A stretch of 64,000 bases of DNA from JAJPKK01 sp963800215. Lineage in GTDB: Bacteria > Pseudomonadota > Alphaproteobacteria > Rhizobiales > Xanthobacteraceae. Position numbers and translations under genes: made by a program. The notes under the pieces were generated by a model. It was not told where the DNA came from, did no database searches, and was given only the letters and a program-made list of their open reading frames with translations. Below, one piece after another: positions 56,710 to 64,000 of the stretch. The stretch covers positions 277,769 through 341,768 of the forward strand of contig CAWCZY010000008.1 of the NCBI GenBank assembly GCA_963800215.1, in the 5' to 3' direction. The first letter of the stretch is position 1; every line of letters begins with the position of its first letter.

Positions 56710-57788
56710 TTGAAAGCGAACTGGCTGATTCAGCGGCAATGGAAAAGTCCGCCGGCGCCCGGCGGCGCGGCGATCCTGATCGTGCCCTATATGTGGATCG
56801 GCGATTTCGTGCGTTGCCACAGCGTGGTCCGCCTCCTCAATGCGCGGTTTCCCGGCCGCCCGGTCGACGTGCTGACCACGACCATGGACGCACCGCTCCT
56901 CGACTACATGCCGGGCGTGCGCAAGGGCATCGTCTGCGACCTGCCGCGCAAGCGCCTCGCCTTGTCCGCTCCATCGAGCGCTCGCCGCCCGCCTGCGCCT
57001 GGAGCGCTATGGCGACGCCCTGATCATGCCCCGGACCTGGAAGGCGGCGCTCGCCCCGGCCCTGGCGGGCATCCCGGTCCGCACCGGTTTCATCGGCGAA
57101 ATGCGGTTCGGCCTGATCAACGACCTGCGCCGGGGCGAAAAGGCGCTGCCGCGCATGGTCGACCGCTGTGCCGCCCTGGCATTGCCGAAAGGCGCCGTGC
57201 TGCCGGCCGAGTGGCCGCATCCGCAGCTCGTTGTGCCGGACGAGGCGGTGTCGGCATGGCGCCAGCGGATGGGACTGACCGATGGGCGGCCGGTGGCGGT
57301 GGTGGCGCCGGGCGCGGTCGGCCCATCGAAACGATGGCCGGCGGCGGCTTATGCCGCGCTCGCAAGGCAGATCGGCGAACAGGGGTTCTCGTTGTGGGTG
57401 ATCGGCGGTCCCCAGGAGAAGGAGCTGGCCGCGCGAGATCGGCGCCGGCCTCCCGTCCCGCTGCCGCGACCTGACCGGGCCCGACCTGCGCAACGCGATC
57501 CTGGCGCTGGCGGCGGCCGATGTGGCGATCTCCAACGATTCCGGCCTGCTCCACGTGGCGGCCGCCCTCGGCACGCCCTCGATCGGGATTTTCGGCCCGA
57601 CCAGCCCGTGGCATTGGGCGCCGCTCAATCCGCTGGCCGCCGTCATCGAGCCCAAGACCGAGGTGCCGTGCCGGCCCTGCCACAAGCCGACCTGCCGGTT
57701 CGGCCATCATCGCTGCATGCGCGACATCCCGGCGGAGCAGGTCGCCGCGGCGGTGCTGGCGGCGGTGGCGCCGCAGCCGGCTGGCTGA
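56710..57788 (+). pseudogene. waaF: ADP-heptose:LPS heptosyltransferase (WaaF-like), two frame breaks
   Basis: A GT9 glycosyltransferase that adds heptose to the LPS inner core. Family text across frames: ILIVPYMWIGDFVRCHSVVRLL, DVLTTTMDAPLLDYMPGVRKGI, RYGDALIMPRTWKAALAPALAGIPVRTGFIGEMRFGLINDLRRGE, VAPGAVGPSKRWPAAAYAALAR, ISNDSGLLHVAAALGTPSIGIFGPTSPWHWAPLNPLAAVIE. +1 breaks at about 56963-56967 and 57432-57436; removal gives 359 codons. The start is uncertain: TTG 56710 gives MKANWLI without a clear ribosome-binding site. Confidence 0.9.
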
Positions 57789-57818
57789 GTTGCTTCATCC
57801 GCCGCCAAAAGCTACCAG

Positions 57819-58423
57819 ATGCCCATGACCAAGCCCGACAACACGGTCGCCGCGATCCATTTCCGCCGCTCCGCTCGAGGCGCTCGAGCGCGCTGCCGGC
57901 GATGCCGGGTTCATGGGCGAGGTGCTCGCCATCGCCGCCGCCTGCGAGCGGGCGCTGCGCGACGGCGGCAAGCTGCTGCTGGCCGGCAATGGCGGCAGCG
58001 CCGCCGACGCCCAGCACATCGCGGGGGAGTTCCTGTCGCGGCTGCGGTTCGACCGCAATCCGCTGCCGGCGGTGGCGCTGACCACCGACTTTTCGGTGCT
58101 CACGGCCGTGGGCAATGATTACGGCTACGACCAGGTGTTCGAGCGCCAGGTCCGCGGGCTCGGCCGGCGCGGCGACGTGTTCATCGCGATTTCGACCTCG
58201 GGCAAGTCGCCCAACGTGATCGCGGCGCTGCGAGGCGGCGCGCGCGCTCGGTGTCGTCACCGTCGGCTTCACCGGCACCGCCCCCGGCGCCGCGGTGATG
58301 CGTCCGTTGTGCGATCACCTGCTGGCCGCGCCGAGCGACGACACGCCGCTGATCCAGCAGCTCCATATCACGGCCGCCCATGCGATCTGCGAGATCGTCG
58401 AGCGCAACCTGTTCAAGCCGTAG
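57819..58423 (+). pseudogene. gmhA: Sedoheptulose-7-phosphate isomerase, two frame breaks
   Basis: Corrected length 200 residues. The first enzyme of heptose synthesis, a SIS-domain isomerase: KLLLAGNGGSAADAQHIAGEFLSRLRFDR, LTTDFSVLTAVGNDYGYDQVFERQVRGLGRRGDVFIAISTSGKSPNVIAAL, LGVVTVGFTG, QLHITAAHAICEIVERNLF. +1 breaks at about 57871-57874 and 58231-58235. It follows waaF by 30 bp. Together with hldE, hldD and waaF this covers most of the ADP-heptose pathway; only the phosphatase GmhB is missing here. Confidence 0.93.
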
Positions 58424-58440
58424 TCCGTAATTAGACCGGG

Positions 58441-58551
58441 CGTCATTCCGGGGCGGTGCTCCGCACCGAACCCGGAATTGAGACAGCCTCGCGGTCTGCG
58501 CCGCAGCCTGGATTCCGGGTTCACGCGAAGACGCGCGCCCCGGAATGACGG
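58441..58551. repeat. Intergenic palindromic repeat, copy D (second family)
   Basis: Same outer arms as copy C, cgtcattccgggg ... ccccggaatgacg (58441 to 58550), with gaacccggaat / attccgggttc inside. Lies 3' of gmhA and marks the edge between the LPS genes and the integrase region. Confidence 0.8.
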
Positions 58552-58639
58552 TGCTGAATTGTGTGTCGTCGATCGCTCAAGATGCCCGCGAGAATTGAAA
58601 TGGCCGGGACGAGCCCTCCCGTGGAGAGGTTAAACCGTC

Positions 58640-58742
58640 TTAGACCGTATCGGTTCGCAACAGACCGAAAACCACTGCAGCATCCGCATTTATGGCCTTT
58701 TAGAATGTCCTTTTCAGACCCTTGCGGTTCGCCTTAGACCGC
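58640..58742. promoter_or_regulatory. Repeated AGACC motifs upstream of the integrase
   Basis: TAGACCGT (58641), CAGACCGA (58661), CAGACCC (58715) and TAGACCGCC (58735) lie within about 100 bp. Two of them belong to longer repeats of the form CGGTTCGC-n3-AGACCG (near 58651-58667 and 58726-58742). Short direct repeats next to a tyrosine integrase gene are often arm-type binding sites; that role is inference. Confidence 0.4.
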
Positions 58743-58796
58743 CCACATGTTTATAATCGGCGTTTATAATTTCGACGTCCTATTGGATCGAAACCC

Positions 58797-60035
58797 ATGG
58801 GCCAGATGACACCGACAGTTGCCAAGAACTACGTGCGCGCTTCGAAGGGTGCGAAACAGCGCATGATCCCTCACGGTGCCATGCCGTGCCTGTACCTGCT
58901 TTGCCGTGACGGCAAAGGATACTGGGTTTTGACCCGCCGCGACAACGGCCGGCTGAGCAAAAACGGCAAGCCGGCTTACAAGTGTCAGTCGCTCGGCAAG
59001 ATCGCGGACCTGTCGCCAACGGACGCCCGCAAGAAAGCGATGGCAATCATGTCCGGCAACGTGACCAGGAATGGCCGCCACGCCGCGGCTGTGGGCGAGT
59101 TGTTCGCCGAAGCCGCCCGCAATTGGCTGGACGATCACGCGGGCGAATGGAAGGCCCCCAGCGAGCGGCGGCGCCGGGCAAATTATCTAGGCGTCGGCGA
59201 CAGTCCGACTTTTCCCAGCATGCGCCGGCTCCTCGATATGCCGTGCGCGGCTATCACGTCTACGGAGTTGGTCGCCGATGCGTTGCGTCCATTCTGGACC
59301 GGCCCCCAGTGCAAGCCCGGCTATTTGGTGCGCCTCATGATCGAGCGCATCCTGAGCGCCGAGGCGATCAAGCGTCGCAAGCCGAACGATCCGGCCTTTG
59401 CCAATCCGGCCGCCTGGGATGGTGCGCTGGAGCACTTTCTCTCGAACGAGAACAAGCAAGGCAAGCCACTCGCGTCAATGCCCTGGCATGACGTGCCCGC
59501 GTTCTATGCGGCCACCACCGACTCCGCCATGCGGTTCATGATCCTCACCGCGGCGCGCCGTGGCGAGGTCATTGGCGATGAGAACGGCAAGCCACCGATG
59601 GATTGGTCGGAAATCGACCTAAGCGCCCGCATCTGGACGGTCCCGGCGGAACGCATGAAGGCCGGCAAGGCTCACGTGGTCCCGTTGTCGGATGCGGCCA
59701 TTGGCTGCCTGCCTCTCCAGGGTACCCACGGGCACCCCGGTCAGGGCACTGGGCAGGTGTTCCCCGGCACCCCGAAGCAGAATATTCACAAGTTCGATAA
59801 GCTGCGAAAGGGCACGGGCATCACCTCGCACGGTTTTCGTTCGAGCTACACAGATTGGGTCACCGACACCACGGGCGACGATACCATTGCGCAACTGGGC
59901 CTTGCCCATGCGGTCGGCAACAAGGTGTCCCGCTCCTATCGGCGCACCACGGCCCTGGACAAGCGCCGGGAGAGCCTGGAGGCGTGGGCGAATTTCGTGA
60001 CCGGCCGAGGCGGGCAGTATGGACGAAATTCGTGA
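58797..60035 (+). CDS. Tyrosine-type site-specific integrase (P4-like, island integrase)
   Basis: A 412-residue recombinase. The N-terminal DUF4102-like part (YLLCRDGKGYWVLTRRDNGRLSKNGKPAYKCQSLGKIADLSPTDARKKA) is followed by a catalytic domain with the first Arg in TAARRGEVIG, His-x-x-Arg in HGFRSSYTDW, and the nucleophile Tyr in NKVSRSYRR. Such integrases insert islands at the 3' ends of tRNA genes, and a tRNA 3' fragment lies 96 bp downstream. The insert IGDENGKPPMDWSEIDL in the catalytic half is typical. The frame is intact. Confidence 0.93.
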   Translation: MGQMTPTVAKNYVRASKGAKQRMIPHGAMPCLYLLCRDGKGYWVLTRRDNGRLSKNGKPAYKCQSLGKIADLSPTDARKKAMAIMSGNVTRNGRHAAAVGELFAEAARNWLDDHAGEWKAPSERRRRANYLGVGDSPTFPSMRRLLDMPCAAITSTELVADALRPFWTGPQCKPGYLVRLMIERILSAEAIKRRKPNDPAFANPAAWDGALEHFLSNENKQGKPLASMPWHDVPAFYAATTDSAMRFMILTAARRGEVIGDENGKPPMDWSEIDLSARIWTVPAERMKAGKAHVVPLSDAAIGCLPLQGTHGHPGQGTGQVFPGTPKQNIHKFDKLRKGTGITSHGFRSSYTDWVTDTTGDDTIAQLGLAHAVGNKVSRSYRRTTALDKRRESLEAWANFVTGRGGQYGRNS

Positions 60036-60130
60036 GTGGATCAGGGCAGCAGAAGAGCTAGCGCGGATGCCCGCCGGGAGATCAACGACCTGGACGCTGT
60101 CAGCCTCGCGGAGTGAGAACCGACAAGTCG

Positions 60131-60181
60131 CCATCATTCGTAATGATGGGGTCGGGGGTTCGAATCCCTCTTGCGGCACCA
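60131..60181 (+). other. tRNA-Thr(CGT) 3' fragment, probable attachment site
   Basis: An anticodon arm CATCA-TTCGTAA-TGATG (60132-60148, anticodon CGT at 60139-60141), a T-arm (GGGGG-TTCGAAT-CCCTC) and the acceptor strand TTGCGGC plus ACCA. The matching 5' acceptor (GCCGCAA) and the D-arm are not upstream, so this is a half tRNA, as left at the far end of an island integrated into tRNA-Thr. The integrase gene ends 96 bp before it. Confidence 0.75.
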
Positions 60182-60429
60182 TCAATTTATATAGAAATAA
60201 CAAAGACTTGTGGCGAAGCCACTGAAAATCGGTGGCAAGATTTGTCAGCATTCTTGACACCATCTTGCCACGGAAGAAAAAAACAGTGCCAAACGGACGT
60301 GCGCCGGCAGATCGTCGGTGCGGAAGCCGCCCAGGCTCGCGGGTACGGTCCGACTGACGGCTAAATCATCTCTCAACGTCGCGGCGACCTTCAGGGCCGC
60401 GAACCGCACTGAGCCGGAGACGGGGAGCC
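60182..60429. other. Segment between the two tRNA fragments
   Basis: 248 bp, AT-rich at first. It holds an inverted repeat GTGGCAAGAT (60232-60241) / ATCTTGCCAC (60262-60271). No gene is recognised. Minus-strand open frames here contain phrases such as RGFEPLTS that are known artefacts of translating tRNA antisense. Confidence 0.5.
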
Positions 60430-60480
60430 CGCACGATCGCACTGCGGAGGTCAGGGGTTCAAATCCCCTCAGCTCCACCA
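60430..60480 (+). other. Second tRNA 3' fragment (tRNA-Ala-like or tmRNA-like), probable attachment scar
   Basis: The stretch ends AGGGG-TTCAAAT-CCCCT (T-arm), CAGCTCC (acceptor strand) and ACCA at 60480. A partial anticodon arm upstream contains TCGCA (anticodon CGC, Ala, if read as tRNA), but the 5' arm does not pair with a 7-nt loop and there is no GGAGCTG 5' acceptor. CAGCTCCACCA is also the end of tmRNA, so the parent gene is uncertain. Confidence 0.55.
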
Positions 60481-61149
60481 ATGAAATCAAGGATTGTTCG
60501 ATATAGGTCGGCACGAAACTCGCGGCCGGGTAAGCATCGGGTAGCCGGATCGGTTCATTGGAGCAAGCCACGCAAGAGAAACCTGCCGTAGCGGGGCTGT
60601 CATGTGAGAGTGGAAGCGTCATCTCGATTCGTCCGCAGACGCGCAACAGTCGTTCATCTCGATGTGATTTACTTTCCGCTCAGCATGTTCATACTGAGCG
60701 TCACGAGCCAGAGCGACCCAAGCGAGCGATCCTAGCCTCGTTCATGTTCAGCCTCATTCGTTCCAGTAGCGGTGCAGACCGGATTTGATTGATTGGAAAA
60801 AACGAGCGAACTTGGCTGTCGTCCTGTGTTTCTTTGCCATTGCGTCTTCCCTGTAGTTCTTTGCTTATGCCCGATTGTGTCGATCACGCTCTAACGCATC
60901 GTGAATTCTGCGGGCTTTGGCGTGACAAGGAAAATAATCGGTGAAGCGAGGTTGCGTCGGCCTTCCAAACTTTTGTCGGACCCAGCGCGCCGCTGGTTCG
61001 CGTTAGCTAAGCGGCCCTGTTCGAATTCTGGAAGATCGCTTAAGATGTCGCTGGCAGAGCTGGCGGCTTGATCCGCCTCGTGTTGAAGAATGACAGACGG
61101 AGGCCGTCTCGGCGGACCAGCCGCTGTAAAATCAAATGGGAGGAACGTC
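60481..61149. other. 669 bp of accessory DNA without a recognised gene
   Basis: Lower GC than the left part of the window. Short open frames on both strands have no family match. A gctcag ... ctgagc inverted repeat lies near 60679-60700. A gggagga site at 61138-61144 serves the PQQ dehydrogenase gene. Confidence 0.45.
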
Positions 61150-62868
61150 ATGGCCAAGCGCTCGTTCGCCACCATTTTTCTGACTACGACTGTCCTCGGC
61201 ATGACAGGTCCAGCGAAGTCGGCTGAAGTGACTGCAGATCGGCTTATCAATGCCGACAAGGAGCCTCAAAACTGGCTGATAAATCACCGCACCTACGACG
61301 CACAGCGCTTCTCGCCGCTCGACCGGATCAACAAGAGCAACGTCAAGGGCCTCAAACTCGCCTACGCCGTGGCGCTCGGTGGCACGTCGGCTAACGCGAA
61401 CCTTAAATCGACGCCGCTTGCCGAGGACGGGTTCCTTTATGTCGTCGATCAATGGGGCGTGCTCTACAAGATCGACGGACGTTCCGGCGACCTGGGCCGA
61501 ATTCTCTGGCGCATGGATCCTGGTCAGGAGAAGCTGCCTCTCGCCAATCGCGGTGCGGCGTTGTGGGGCAATTTCGTCGTCACAGTGGCGAACTATCCAC
61601 CCCGCGTGATCGCAACGGACAAGGAGACCGGCAAAGTCGCCTGGGAGAGCAATCTCGCCGACGGGCAAGCCGATCTACAGCTCACCGCCGCGCCGCTCGC
61701 CGTAAAGGACAAGATCGTGCTCTGGGGCGGCTGGTGGCGACCACGGGGTCCGCGATTTCATGGTGGCACTTGATGGCGCAACCGGCCAGCTGGTTTGGCG
61801 CAAATACGTGATTCCGGCGCCGGGCGAGCAGGGCTCCGAGACTTGGAAGGACCACAATAACGCCTGGCAGACCGGCGGCGGCGCCATGTGGGTCACCGGC
61901 TCCTACGACGTCGCTGCTGAACAGGTGCTGTGGGGTACGGGCAACCCGGTTCCGATGTACGATCCCTACTACCGTCCCGGCGACAATCTCTACACCAACA
62001 GCCTGATCTCTTGGAATCCAGATACCGGCAAAATGAACTGGTTTCACCAGTACGTGCCCGGCGATATGTGGGATTATGATGCGGCAGGCACTCACATCCT
62101 GATCGACGGCCAATTTGCTGGCCAGCCCACAAGATCGTCACCCATTCCGAGCGCAATGGCTTTCTCTATAGCTTCGAGCGCACCAACGGGCAGATTTTAT
62201 TGGCGAAGCCCTACCAGGACACGATCAACTGGACGAAGGGCATCGACCAGAAGACTGGTCTGCCGGTCGACTACGACCCAACCAAGGACATCCAGGTGTA
62301 CTCGGGCTTGCAAAATCAGACCCTTACCGACCGCACCAAGAAACTTTGCCCTTCGCATGACGGCGGCAGTAATTTCTGGTCGGCATCATATAGTCCGAAG
62401 ACGAAACTGCTCTACATTCCGACACGGTCGACCTGTGATGAGATCACCCTGACGCAGGACAACCGCAAGAATGCCAATGGCATCATCAACGGGGGCGCTC
62501 GCAAGTACATCGCCCGCAATGAGACCGACATCGTCGTCGCGGATCCTTTTACCGGCGAGATCAAAGAAGAAGCTTCATGTGCCATTCCCCGACAACAGTG
62601 CGGCTCTGACCACGGCTGGCGGCCTTTTCATAACCGCATTCACTGATGGGACCGTGGCGGCGTACGATGACATAACCCTGGATCAGCTATGGCGCTTCAA
62701 CGTCGGCAGCGGCATCAACGCGCCTCCGATGACCTTCGAGGCGGGCGGCAAACAGTATCTCGTGATTTCAATCGGGGACTCATTCGCAACGCGCTCGCCA
62801 TCAACTCGTTGACACCGGAATTTCGCGAGATGCGCAATCAAACAATGCTGTTCGTTTTCGGTCTGTAA
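61150..62868 (+). pseudogene. PQQ-dependent alcohol dehydrogenase-like quinoprotein, four frame breaks
   Basis: Corrected length 572 residues, eight-bladed propeller type with signal peptide SFATIFLTTTVLGMTGPAKSA. Family text: DAQRFSPLDRINKSNVKGLKLAYAVALGG, NRGAALWGNFV, LVWRKYVIPAPGEQGSETWKDHNNAWQTGGGAMWVTGSYD, WGTGNPVPMYDPYYRPGDNLYTNSLISWNPDTGKMNWFHQY, WDYD. The D-Y-D triad (catalytic Asp plus an Asp two residues on) is the pattern linked to lanthanide binding in XoxF-type enzymes. Breaks: +1 about 61733-61736, -1 about 62125-62129, +1 about 62566-62571, -1 about 62773-62777; the net is zero and the C-terminus runs RNALAINSLTPEFREM to 62868. No vicinal Cys pair was seen. Confidence 0.85.
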
Positions 62869-63122
62869 ACTCGGTTCCCCTGGAGGCCCCGTTTGCCGCT
62901 GTCGGCGCCCAAGGGTCACAGAGTTCCTTTCGCGTGCGCCCACGATCAGGCAACATGCTCACGTCAATTCCCGCGTCCAATAGCCTCTAGCGCGCGGCGA
63001 CAAGTTGTGGCTCGAACCTATCGGGATGACGGAGCAGGATCGCTTCGCCGGACCGCACACTTAGTTTATCGATAGCCGACAAAGCAGGGGAACAACAATG
63101 ACCATCAATGCAGTTCTAGAGC
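62869..63122. other. 254-bp gap, nothing recognised
   Basis: Between the quinoprotein gene and the small IS21-like element. No gene or signal that I can name. Confidence 0.45.
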
Positions 63123-63389
63123 TGTTACCAGCGGCGTGAATTTCATCCAAAACCAGCGGTTTGAAATTGCCCCATTGTGTGGCGTTTAGGCATCGATCCC
63201 AGTGGCCAATTTTGGCCGGGAACGCCATGCCCCGTAAAGGCTGGCCGTTGGCCCCCGCCTTCGGCGGCTGCGGCCTTGACGGGGCATGGCGTTCCGCTGA
63301 GGTTTGCCACCAAGAGATCGATGGCGAGGTGTGGCCGCGCTGCAATTTCAAGCCGCTGGTTTTAAGCCAATTTCAGACCGCTGTTGACA
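63123..63389. mobile_element. Small non-autonomous element with IS21-like terminal repeats (267 bp)
   Basis: Starts TGT and ends ACA. The two ends are imperfect inverted copies over about 75 bp. Each end holds two related units, an outer one (TGTTACCAGCGGCGTGAA left, TGTCAACAGCGGTCTGAA right) and an inner one (AAAACCAGCGGTTTGAAATTGC left, AAAACCAGCGGCTTGAAATTGC right). The centre is a second perfect inverted repeat with 17-bp arms (63219-63235 / 63279-63295). Multiple repeats per end and TGT...ACA borders fit the IS21 family; there is no transposase gene. No clear target duplication. Confidence 0.65.
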
Positions 63390-64000
63390 GAGAAGCTGCC
63401 AGGACCGGTTCGTTTTCCATGTCGAGGTGAAGCGCAGGACATGAAAGCAGCCATAAAGAAGGCATCGCTCAAGGAGTTCGCTGTTCCCGTTGAAAAACTG
63501 GAGGAGTAGATCATCCTTTTGTTCGAAAAGGCAGGGCAAGGTTACGGAAGAGATGGCCGCTGAAAGGAGCATGTAGCGGCGCTGCTTCGCAGAGTTTCGC
63601 GCCATCTCTTTGTGCCTCATGCTCAATTGCGATTTTCGGCGTCCAGCCTCCTCCCAGATCGTATAGGTGTGGAATTTGACCAATTCAACTGTTTTTGTCG
63701 TTCGACACTTCACAGATAACGCTACAAGCGACCCGTTCGCCTCGGAGAGCATCGATTGATGTTTCGTCCACGCGACAGTTTCGATCAGCGGCTTTTTCAT
63801 TCGGATTACAATCTCGCCGAGCCCGCCGCGTTCGGTGGATCCATGACGTGTTCGGCAACTGTGTCACGTTTTTTGATTTCGATACTTCAAGCACACACAT
63901 CGATGTCCCGAGCGTCATTCGACTGGAACACACACCGGAAAATGCTCCAGACTTCCAAATTGAAGAACACGCCAAGCTTCACCCATTTAAGTACGCCGCC
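63390..64000. other. Terminal 611 bp, no gene recognised
   Basis: Lower GC than the rest. The longest open frame (150 codons, minus, 63348-63800) runs into the mobile element and has no family match. A plus-strand frame from 63441 encodes only 22 residues (MKAAIKKASLKEFAVPVEK...). Probably degraded accessory sequence. Confidence 0.45.

Noticed and set aside
60100..60181. Complete tRNA-Thr gene
   Set aside because: Anticodon arm, T-arm and 3' acceptor are present, but no 5' acceptor (GCCGCAA) or D-arm can be found upstream.
59619..60263. 214-codon minus-strand frame with EGFEPPTPSLRM
   Set aside because: Same artefact: antisense of the tRNA-Thr fragment plus the shadow of the integrase gene.
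60245..60646. 133-codon minus-strand frame with RGFEPLTSAVRS
   Set aside because: This phrase is a well-known artefact of translating the antisense of tRNA 3' ends; the frame crosses the second tRNA fragment.
63348..63800. 150-codon minus-strand frame near the window end
   Set aside because: It extends into the terminal repeat of the small mobile element and has no recognisable domain; a real gene cannot be excluded but is not supported.

Overview
The window is GC-rich chromosomal DNA that looks alphaproteobacterial, most likely Hyphomicrobiales near Bradyrhizobium/Rhodopseudomonas. The basis is a hopanoid C-2 methylase (HpnP), the hldE-hldD-waaF-gmhA LPS heptose cluster, several Bug/TctC solute-binding proteins, repeated TAT-type 'MRRREFI' leaders, and two families of intergenic palindromic repeats of a kind common in rhizobia. 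This is inference from gene content; no marker gene for taxonomy is present.

Layout. 1-10.8 kb: a truncated fused FO synthase (F420 pathway), a XylD-like sugar-acid dehydratase, an RND efflux permease without its adaptor, a zinc peptidase and a secreted NHL propeller. 11-17.4 kb: a complete branched-chain amino-acid-type ABC operon. 17.6-21 kb: soxC/soxD-like sulfur (sulfite) dehydrogenase genes, a diheme cytochrome c and an orphan [2Fe-2S] subunit. 21-29 kb: secreted M28 peptidase, LDH/MDH-like enzyme, lipoprotein, UBP zinc finger, VOC, alpha/beta hydrolase, DJ-1/PfpI and DoxX genes. 29-37.6 kb: two TctC receptors, a LysR regulator with an ISNCY-type insertion sequence set exactly at its stop codon, hpnP and an MBL-fold protein. 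38-42 kb: a second RND permease whose adaptor and AraC neighbour survive only as fragments. 42-51 kb: a run of mostly exported proteins (TAT flavoprotein, Ig-like protein, double ABM protein, two tandem Cys-type hydrolases, carboxymuconolactone-decarboxylase-like and dienelactone-hydrolase-like proteins). This looks like an uncharacterised periplasmic catabolic locus and is my main candidate for something new. 51-58.4 kb: asparagine synthase, Nudix and LPS heptose genes. 58.6-64 kb: accessory DNA with a tyrosine integrase, two tRNA 3'-end scars, a PQQ dehydrogenase with a D-Y-D (lanthanide-type) motif, and a small IS21-like non-autonomous element.

A feature of the whole window is the number of single-base frame breaks in otherwise well-conserved genes. 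I count 19 in nine genes: 16 behave as +1 and 3 as -1. Wherever the whole gene is present, removing them restores a length divisible by three and continuous family homology. Either the assembly carries many indel errors or these genes are very recent pseudogenes. I give each such gene as one feature and list the break points.
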